Below, in pieces: positions 54,402 to 59,974 of a stretch of DNA of 59,974 nucleotides (positions are counted from its first letter, which is position 1; each line of letters opens with the position of its first letter). The position numbers were made by a program, and so were the translations under genes. The stretch is taken from assembly GCA_031269795.1 (NCBI GenBank), contig JAISYR010000001.1, positions 1-59,974 of the forward strand, in the 5' to 3' direction. The notes under the pieces are model-generated. The model was given only the letters and a program-made list of their open reading frames with translations. It did not search any database and was not told the origin of the DNA. Source of the DNA: Puniceicoccales bacterium. Lineage in GTDB: Bacteria > Verrucomicrobiota > Verrucomicrobiia > Opitutales > JAIRKQ01.

Positions 54402-54896
54402 ATGATATCTTTCCTGCTTGTCATTGTCTACTATGGTGTGCTATTTCTGTGTCAACTTTTCAATGGTTTCCTATTATTTCCTGGCGTCCTAGTTGTTTCC
54501 GTTGGATTATTTGTTCATGGTCCCTCAATATATCTAAATCCCATTCAGGCCGCAATTCTATACTGTTTGATCGGTCCCATTCTCGATGTAATATTTCCTT
54601 TTTTACCATTTGGATTTAGTACGATCTTTTGCATGTTCTTTTACTGTATCCAGAGAGCCATATTTAGTCCGGGGCATCCCGTGTCATCCTCCCATCGAAT
54701 CGGCCCTGAGCAAGTGGCTAACATTTCATATATCATATCTTTATTTATTTTTCGAAACACACCATTTAGCATATTTCAATTTCTGTCAACGGCAAGTGTT
54801 TCCCAGATCTGTACATTTTTGCTATCCGACGGAATGGCTCTTTGCCATAGAAAACTCATGTTTGTCTGTGACAATTACATAAAATACCAACGGTGA
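54402..54896 (+). CDS. mreD: MreD-like rod-shape membrane protein
   Basis: A 164-residue protein made of four to five hydrophobic helices with few charges, directly after mreC. Size, topology and position fit MreD; sequence conservation in that family is low, so the call rests mainly on context. The ATG at 54402 has GGAG 7 bp upstream. A TTG two codons earlier also overlaps the mreC stop. Confidence 0.7.
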   Translation: MISFLLVIVYYGVLFLCQLFNGFLLFPGVLVVSVGLFVHGPSIYLNPIQAAILYCLIGPILDVIFPFLPFGFSTIFCMFFYCIQRAIFSPGHPVSSSHRIGPEQVANISYIISLFIFRNTPFSIFQFLSTASVSQICTFLLSDGMALCHRKLMFVCDNYIKYQR

Positions 54897-54897
54897 C

Positions 54898-55707
54898 CTA
54901 CGGAAATGGTACCGAATTTGGAACGATTCTAGCAAAACTATTTCTCGCATGGGAAATCAAGAAATCCTTTGCTTTTGCCATATCCTTTGCTGCTAGCACA
55001 TGCAATTTGGCGGCATTGGTTTTACCTAAAGCCCTAAGCGTGACGTCGAAGAATGACAAATTTCCTTTAACGATAACATTTTCGCCATTTTTATCGTAGG
55101 ATATCATATTCCAAGAATATATCATTCGGGAATTTGGAGCTAGAAAAAGTGTGTCCCCATCACGCATTTTTATTGCCACACGAATTTTAAAGTCCGCCAA
55201 TGGCATATTAAATTTACGTACCTGTTTACTTTTCGCACCTACATCTTCAAAAAATTTTTCCATGGAAAAATTTTGTATTAGCAACTTTTGCAAGGATAGG
55301 GTAGCCGTATTATCTAGTACGGTACGGGAAAGTTCAAATTTTCCAAATTCCGACTCTACCACATCATATTTCACCGCTGCGGTAATATGTTGTGCGTCAT
55401 TCGTGGTGAAAAAGAATAGCCTAAATCCATTTTCACCTTCATGTTTGCAAATTTCAAAAATAGGCTGTCCTTTATCAAGAAGAACCATCGATTTCAAATC
55501 ATCGCTGATATGCGCTAATATATTATTTAATTCTTTACAAATAATTCTTGTCTCATCGGCGGATCGATCACTATCGATGGCCAGGGATATTAATTTTTTC
55601 CCGAGAAAAACTATGGTGGTAACCACAAACAATGACAACATTAGTTCCAATAAAGTAAATGCTCTACTGGCAATGTGACATCTAGTCCGACTTGATATGA
55701 GTCCCAT
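54898..55707 (-). CDS. Pseudopilin-like protein (GspJ-type)
   Basis: A 269-residue protein with a type IV prepilin leader. It has a basic start, cleavage between A16 and F17 in SRA/FTLLELMLSLFVV, glutamate at mature position 5, and a hydrophobic helix continuing to about residue 40. The globular part is beta-rich. Length and position of the helix fit a minor pseudopilin such as GspJ of a type II secretion system, but it could be a minor pilin. The two GspE-type ATPases elsewhere in the window are likely partners. It converges with mreD with 1 bp between stops. Confidence 0.75.
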   Translation of the reverse strand: MGLISSRTRCHIASRAFTLLELMLSLFVVTTIVFLGKKLISLAIDSDRSADETRIICKELNNILAHISDDLKSMVLLDKGQPIFEICKHEGENGFRLFFFTTNDAQHITAAVKYDVVESEFGKFELSRTVLDNTATLSLQKLLIQNFSMEKFFEDVGAKSKQVRKFNMPLADFKIRVAIKMRDGDTLFLAPNSRMIYSWNMISYDKNGENVIVKGNLSFFDVTLRALGKTNAAKLHVLAAKDMAKAKDFLISHARNSFARIVPNSVPFP

Positions 55708-55816
55708 GGGCCTTCTACACTTTTAGAAAAAAGCGTAGGACGGTGACCAAAATAGTCAACATGATATTTGGATTGTAATATGGCTGAACTTGTGTTGTTT
55801 TGGAAGAAAGAAGGAG

Positions 55817-57628
55817 ATGATAGACATTGAAAATTTAACCTATCGAATCGGCAGTCGAATATTATTTGAAGATGCAACACTGCATTTGCCATCGGATGGG
55901 AAAATTGGGATAGTTGGCCCGAATGGATGTGGAAAAACGACACTATTTAGAATAATTCTCGGCCAAGATGACATGGATGCTGGAGAAATTTTCATAAAAA
56001 GCAAGGCAAAGCTCATTTGTGTAAAACAAGAGATTGAAAATAATGAAATTTCTTTGGTGGATTTTATCATCGGTGCCGATAAAGAATTAGTGCGGCTGCG
56101 AACAATTTTAGAAGACAAACAAATATCCGATGAAAATCTTGCCAATGCCTATGATGCCTATGATGCGATTGACGGCTATTCAGCGGAAGCACGGGCATCC
56201 AGCATATTGGACGGTCTTGGATTCAAACGGGATGATCTTCATAAAAAATTGAAAGAGTTTTCTGGAGGATGGCAAGTAAGGGCATCTCTTGCAGCGGCAC
56301 TATTTGCTCCATCCGACTGCCTGTTGCTGGATGAACCTTCCAACCACTTGGATTTGGAAACGGCCATGTGGCTGGAAAATTTTTTGGGAAAAACCAACAA
56401 AATGGTAGTCATGATTTCCCACGAAAGACAGTTCTTGAATTCCATTTGCAATTGTATCGTTAGCATTTTCAATAGGAAACTACATCTGTTTAGGGGAAAT
56501 TACGATACCTACATGGATACGCGCAAGAAACAAGAGGTTGCATTGGTAAGAAACATCGAGGCACAGCAAAAAAAACGAGAACACATACAGAGCTTTATCG
56601 ACAGGTTCAGGGCAAAAGCAACAAAGGCCAAGCAGGCACAAAGCAGGATTAAAATGTTGGAAAAAATGGAAATTTCGGAAATGCCCAACGAAGAGTGCAA
56701 GGTAACCCTATCATTTCCCAAACCACACCCTGAGGTCGATCGTAAATTGATAATTTTAGAAAACGTTGCCGCAGGATACGGGGATAAAACGGTGCTAAGG
56801 AACGTAGAATTTTGTGTAAATTCAAATGATAGGATCGCCCTACTAGGGGCAAATGGTAACGGAAAATCTACGCTTGCTAAACTGTTGGCCAATCGGTTGG
56901 TTCCCCTTTCGGGTAATATCTTCCACGCAAGAAATTTGAAAATATCATACTTTTCCCAGCAACAGGCCGATGAATTGAATGTGGAATCCTCTCCCGTCGA
57001 AACCCTACGCAGGCTTGCCCGTGATTTTTCAGAGACCCAAGCCCGTTCCCACCTGGCAAGGTTTGGAATAACGCAATCCCGTAGCGAAACGCTGATAAAA
57101 AATCTATCCGGCGGTGAAAAATCCCGTGTTTTGCTTGCGATAAATTCACTCTTCAATCCCCATGTTATGATTTTAGACGAGCCAACGAACCATTTGGATA
57201 TCGAAGCCCGGGAGGCACTGGTCGATGCGATAAACAAATACCAAGGAGCAGTAATACTAATCACCCACGATTTTTTCACATTGTCCAAAACATGCCATAG
57301 ATTTTTTATCATCGATGGAGGAAAGTGTACTCCATTCAATGGATCTCTAGATTCCTATCGAGAAATGTTGCTCTCCAAAGGGGGCAATCAAAATTCTTCT
57401 GCCAATAGTTCGAGCAAAATTGAATCCCCCCAACAATCTCGTAGTAATTCAGAGCTAAAGAAAAGGTTGTCGCTTTTAGAAAAAAACATCAGCACTCTAG
57501 AAACTGAAAAAAAGGCCCTCGAAGAAAAATTATCAAAATTTCAGGATGCGGAAGTCTATGGGCTATATGCAAAATGCTGTGATGAGCTGGCAAAACTGGA
57601 AAACCAATGGCTGGAATTGAGTTCCTAG
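55817..57628 (+). CDS. ABC-F family ATPase (Uup/EttA-like)
   Basis: A 603-residue soluble protein with two ABC domains. The first has Walker A GPNGCGKTT, signature SGGWQVRAS and LLLDEPSNHLD. The second has GANGNGKST, LSGGEKSRVLL and MILDEPTNHLD. A linker of basic helices (IDRFRAKATKAKQAQSR) joins them. The C-terminus is a coiled coil (KKRLSLLEKNISTLETEKK) as in Uup. ABC-F proteins act on ribosomes rather than in membranes. AAGGAG lies directly against the chosen ATG, unusually close; a TTG nine codons upstream is the other option. Confidence 0.9.
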   Translation: MIDIENLTYRIGSRILFEDATLHLPSDGKIGIVGPNGCGKTTLFRIILGQDDMDAGEIFIKSKAKLICVKQEIENNEISLVDFIIGADKELVRLRTILEDKQISDENLANAYDAYDAIDGYSAEARASSILDGLGFKRDDLHKKLKEFSGGWQVRASLAAALFAPSDCLLLDEPSNHLDLETAMWLENFLGKTNKMVVMISHERQFLNSICNCIVSIFNRKLHLFRGNYDTYMDTRKKQEVALVRNIEAQQKKREHIQSFIDRFRAKATKAKQAQSRIKMLEKMEISEMPNEECKVTLSFPKPHPEVDRKLIILENVAAGYGDKTVLRNVEFCVNSNDRIALLGANGNGKSTLAKLLANRLVPLSGNIFHARNLKISYFSQQQADELNVESSPVETLRRLARDFSETQARSHLARFGITQSRSETLIKNLSGGEKSRVLLAINSLFNPHVMILDEPTNHLDIEAREALVDAINKYQGAVILITHDFFTLSKTCHRFFIIDGGKCTPFNGSLDSYREMLLSKGGNQNSSANSSSKIESPQQSRSNSELKKRLSLLEKNISTLETEKKALEEKLSKFQDAEVYGLYAKCCDELAKLENQWLELSS

Positions 57629-57629
57629 A

Positions 57630-57690
57630 TTGGAAGCCTTTTTATCAGCTTCCAAAACAGAAACCTCGCACCATGTTTTCCTGCGAGGTT
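57630..57690. terminator. Two hairpins between convergent ABC-F and aldolase genes
   Basis: Two inverted repeats fill the gap between the convergent genes. TTGGAAGC (57630-57637) pairs with GCTTCCAA (57648-57655). AACCTCGCA (57662-57670) pairs with TGCGAGGTT (57682-57690), a perfect 9-bp stem. Neither has a long T-run; the minus strand after the second stem reads TCTGTTTT. Together they may stop transcription from both sides. Confidence 0.5.
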
Positions 57691-57710
57691 ACATGAAGAA
57701 ATATTAACGC

Positions 57711-58760
57711 TCATGCAATGGTTATGGACTTATCCAAGTAAACATCTTGGATGGCGTTCAATAGGGCCACACCATCTTTCATGGAACGTTGGAATGCCTT
57801 TCGTCCGCAGATCAATCCAGATCCTCCAGCCCGCTTATTGATAACAGCCGTTTCAACCGCCTCATGGAAGTCATTGGCCCCAGAGGCTCCCCCCGAATTT
57901 ATTAGGCCAGCCCGGCCCATGTAGCAATTTGCCAGTTGGTATCGAGTTAAATCTATGGGATTATCGCTCGTCAATTCCGAGTAAACCTTGTCGTGGGTTT
58001 TCCCAAATTTCAATGCTTTAAAACCTCCATTGTTTGTCGGTAACTTTTGTTTGATTATGTCAGCTTCAATGGTTACTCCCAAGTGATTTGCTTGACCTGT
58101 CAGATCAGCGCTTGTGTGGTAATCCTTATCGGCCTTAAATGCATTGTTTCTTAGATAGCACCAAAGAATTGTTGCCATACCAAGCTCATGGGCTAACTGA
58201 AATGCTTCCGTCGTCTCTTGTATCTGGCGTGTGGATTCTTCGGACCCGAAATAAATTGTAGCTCCAACGGCTGCTGCTCCCATATCGTATGCCTGTTGAA
58301 CGTGTCCGAAATAGATCTGATCAAATTTGTTGGGATATGTCAGCAATTCATTGTGATTCAACTTTACAACGAAAGGTATCCTGTGGGCGTATTTTCTAGA
58401 AACAATTCCAAGCACTCCCAATGTGGATGCTACGGAACTACAACCGCCTTCGATGGCTAATTTTACAATATTTTCGGGATCAAAATATTCCGGGTTTGGA
58501 GCAAAACTGGCAGCTGCCGAATGTTCGATGCCTTGGTCTACGGGAAGGATTGAAATATAGCCTGTCCCTCCAAGGCGTCCTGTGTTGCGAATCCGTGATA
58601 GGCTATTGAGAACGGCAATGGACCTATCTGATTGTAAAAACACTTCGTTGATAAAATCCGGACCCGGTAAATGTAACCTGGACTTATCTATTGTTTCGCA
58701 CTTGTGTTTGAGCAACCCTAACCTATCATTTTTTTTAAATTCTTCGACATATTTATTCAT
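57711..58760 (-). CDS. fbaB: Fructose-bisphosphate aldolase class I (FbaB/DhnA type)
   Basis: A 349-residue Schiff-base aldolase of the FbaB/DhnA group. [43 protein letters not shown] and [11 protein letters not shown] are the typical blocks, and the late [12 protein letters not shown] forms the phosphate site. It splits fructose 1,6-bisphosphate in glycolysis. I chose the ATG at 58760 because TGAGG lies 7 bp upstream; the ATG two codons earlier would be too near that site. It is divergent from the small membrane protein gene. Confidence 0.92.
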   Translation of the reverse strand: MNKYVEEFKKNDRLGLLKHKCETIDKSRLHLPGPDFINEVFLQSDRSIAVLNSLSRIRNTGRLGGTGYISILPVDQGIEHSAAASFAPNPEYFDPENIVKLAIEGGCSSVASTLGVLGIVSRKYAHRIPFVVKLNHNELLTYPNKFDQIYFGHVQQAYDMGAAAVGATIYFGSEESTRQIQETTEAFQLAHELGMATILWCYLRNNAFKADKDYHTSADLTGQANHLGVTIEADIIKQKLPTNNGGFKALKFGKTHDKVYSELTSDNPIDLTRYQLANCYMGRAGLINSGGASGANDFHEAVETAVINKRAGGSGLICGRKAFQRSMKDGVALLNAIQDVYLDKSITIA

Positions 58761-58903
58761 AAACATTCCTCAATGTTGCTATTATTTTTAGAATTTTTGT
58801 AAAAAAGACAATGGATTTATTACGATCTAACAGGAAATTTAAAACATTGGGGGAAAGCCCATCGCTTTATTTGCCCCTTGAATTAAATTTTTTTGTTAAA
58901 AAT

Positions 58904-58931
58904 TTGACATTGTAAATAATATGGATACCAT
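58904..58931 (+). promoter_or_regulatory. Putative sigma-70 promoter of the 179-aa protein gene
   Basis: TTGACA (58904-58909, perfect), 16-bp spacer, TACCAT (58926-58931, 4/6). Transcription would start about 58938, just before the strong ribosome binding site AAGGAGG. Confidence 0.4.
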
Positions 58932-58962
58932 CGGTAAAATTTTTTCGAAAAAGGAGGAATAA

Positions 58963-59502
58963 ATGGATGTTTATACTGATGGAAACCCGCGGACGGAGAC
59001 TCTCTATGGGATGACAGAGCAATTTGGGACACCGGGGGCTTATCATGGACTACCGGGTCAATTTGAAGCACCGGCAGGAACAGCTCCGGCATTGGAAGGA
59101 GTGACTTGGGGACCTAGAGCCGTGAGACAAATGCAAGGCATACAAGAAACTGCCAATAGAAACCAAGTAGCTGAAATGCCGTTGGATGAAAGAGAAGTCA
59201 CCCTTGTTGTTACCGGTCATATGCATGAAGATCAATTCGTTGTTGACCAAATAGATCCGCGAAACCATTTGAATCCTCAACAAATAACGGCTGTGCAAGG
59301 ATCCAAATGGGGGAGAATAGCTTTGGGCATCGGTGGAACAATGCTAGGAATAATATTGCGGTCCCAAGGCGATGGGTATAACGCAGCCGCCTATGGTTCT
59401 TGGGCAGCTGCATTGGCTATGCTCTGGCCATCCATAGAGAGCATTTTAATAGACAAATGCAAAGCGCCTGATCCCATCTTGAGGGAACAATATCAGGCAT
59501 GA
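58963..59502 (+). CDS. Small membrane-associated hypothetical protein, 179 aa
   Basis: I do not recognise this protein. It has the best ribosome binding site in the window (AAGGAGG, 6 bp before the ATG), suggesting high expression. Residues 1 to about 110 are hydrophilic, Gly/Pro-rich at the start and with no signal peptide. Two neighbouring hydrophobic stretches follow (IALGIGGTMLGIIL and YGSWAAALAMLWPSI), separated by a short polar loop (RSQGDGYNAAA). This helical hairpin is the layout of many secreted host-membrane proteins, but the sequence alone cannot show that. The tail is basic to neutral. Confidence 0.6.
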   Translation: MDVYTDGNPRTETLYGMTEQFGTPGAYHGLPGQFEAPAGTAPALEGVTWGPRAVRQMQGIQETANRNQVAEMPLDEREVTLVVTGHMHEDQFVVDQIDPRNHLNPQQITAVQGSKWGRIALGIGGTMLGIILRSQGDGYNAAAYGSWAAALAMLWPSIESILIDKCKAPDPILREQYQA

Positions 59503-59544
59503 TATACAAAAATGTAGGAGGAAAATTTATCAATAAAACTAATT

Positions 59545-59561
59545 CTGCCCCCATGGGGCAG
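59545..59561 (-). terminator. Putative short terminator hairpin
   Basis: CTGCCCC-cat-GGGGCAG is a perfect 7-bp GC-rich stem with a 3-base loop, in the gap between a plus-strand gene and a convergent minus-strand gene. On the minus strand it is followed by AATTAGTTTTATT, which is a better T-tract than on the plus strand. Confidence 0.4.
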
Positions 59562-59645
59562 ATGGTATCTATCAAGGCATAAGCCGATATCAGAAGGTAT
59601 TTGTAGAAATATGGCACCCATTTAATTTCGTTAGGGCGAAAGCCT

Positions 59646-59974
59646 TCAGTTGAGATACGGATTACTTTTTTCCTTCGAAATGGTTGTAAATTTTCCATGG
59701 CCAGGAATAACCATCGTATCTTGGGGCAATGTTAAAAGTTTTTCCTTTATCCCGGAAACCAGTAACGGTCCGTTGCCACCTGGTAAATCGAATCTTCCAA
59801 TGTTATCTTTGAACAACGTGTCGCCCGTAAATACACATCTCAGTGATTTGATATAAAATGTTAAATCTCCAGCGGCATGTCCCGGTACCCATCGGCAAAA
59901 AACTTCCAGCCATCCATTGATGTTAATGATGTCGTTGTCTTTTACTTCAACGTCGATTTTGCAGGGCATAAGGT
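59646..59974 (-). CDS. MBL-fold metallo-hydrolase (YcbL/glyoxalase II-like), 5' end beyond window
   Basis: The C-terminal 108 or more residues of a metallo-beta-lactamase fold hydrolase. WVPGHAAGD, VFTGDTLFKDNIGR with a metal-binding aspartate, and VIPGHGKFTTI with a histidine ligand match the YcbL/GloB-like group. The ending NPYLN is also usual (NPFLN). The N-terminal HxHxDH half lies beyond the right end of the window, so the true start is not seen. Such enzymes act on thioesters or remain uncharacterised. Confidence 0.88.
   Translation of the reverse strand, partial: LMPCKIDVEVKDNDIININGWLEVFCRWVPGHAAGDLTFYIKSLRCVFTGDTLFKDNIGRFDLPGGNGPLLVSGIKEKLLTLPQDTMVIPGHGKFTTISKEKSNPYLN

Noticed and set aside
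56509..57339. 276-codon minus-strand frame inside the ABC-F gene
   Set aside because: It is complementary to conserved ABC motifs on the plus strand and rich in Ser/Phe/Leu, typical of an antisense shadow.
59417..59698. Minus-strand frame of 93 codons overlapping the MBL gene and the 179-aa gene
   Set aside because: It lies antisense to a well-supported gene and in another frame of the MBL gene, with no family features; hydrophobic content comes from the shifted frames.
1..59974. TGA used as tryptophan in this genome
   Set aside because: bioW, mlaE, mreC, trigger-factor neighbours and the CCA enzyme include clear TGA stops at the expected ends, and conserved tryptophans use TGG.

Overview
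The window comes from a low-GC (by eye about 40%), Gram-negative, probably host-associated bacterium. The gene content fits the PVC group (Verrucomicrobiota or Chlamydiota) better than Proteobacteria: a DUF2608-type HAD protein, a eukaryote-type UDP-sugar pyrophosphorylase, a class I FbaB-type aldolase, an NtrC-type regulator that has lost its DNA-binding domain, and a giant helicase-like protein with DUF3638-like motifs. This placement is an inference from family content, with no rRNA in the window to test it. Gram-negative envelope genes are abundant (autotransporter barrel, Mla-type lipid transport, an RND efflux pump with TolC, Psd, MreC/D). Genes are tightly packed with many 1-17 bp overlaps. 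Degenerate IS630 and IS982 remnants are present.

Region by region: 0.2-7.4 kb carries acetate CoA-transferase, YchF, a hypothetical gene, SfsA, an autotransporter apparently split by a frameshift, and Asd. 7.4-14.7 kb has IspE, a glycosyltransferase-methyltransferase fusion, an M24 peptidase, tRNA-Gly, a GspE/PilB ATPase and trigger factor. 14.7-21.3 kb has an IS630 scrap, a secreted hypothetical protein, MlaE-MlaF, and a reverse-strand operon psd-gspE2-CPBP protease-tsaE. 21.3-24.1 kb is an accessory patch: two IS982-type remnants in opposite orientation flanking two unrecognised genes, one of which now ends inside the IS. 24.1-31.1 kb is a four-gene efflux operon (TolC, adaptor, RND pump, sigma-54 activator). 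31.4-40.9 kb is one 3153-codon gene. 41-47.2 kb has a secreted protein, Dus, a 44-codon ORF with bioW-bioF, DUF2608 and an alanine/glycine symporter. 47.4-60 kb is housekeeping: rpsO-pnp, a UDP-sugar pyrophosphorylase with an FtsB-like gene, a CCA-type nucleotidyltransferase with mreC-mreD, a pseudopilin, an ABC-F ATPase, an aldolase, a small membrane protein and the end of an MBL-fold hydrolase.

Several genes connect functionally. bioW and bioF are consecutive steps toward biotin. asd and ispE feed amino-acid/cell-wall and isoprenoid synthesis. mreC/mreD, the FtsB-like protein and the pyrophosphorylase serve the envelope and division. Two GspE-type ATPases and a pseudopilin, at three separate loci, indicate a type II secretion or type IV pilus machine whose other parts lie elsewhere. 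The most unusual item is the giant gene: its second half carries an ordered set of SF2/SecA-like motor motifs inside a protein otherwise unlike anything I recognise, and its promoter region holds three copies of an 8-bp element plus a perfect 12-bp inverted repeat.
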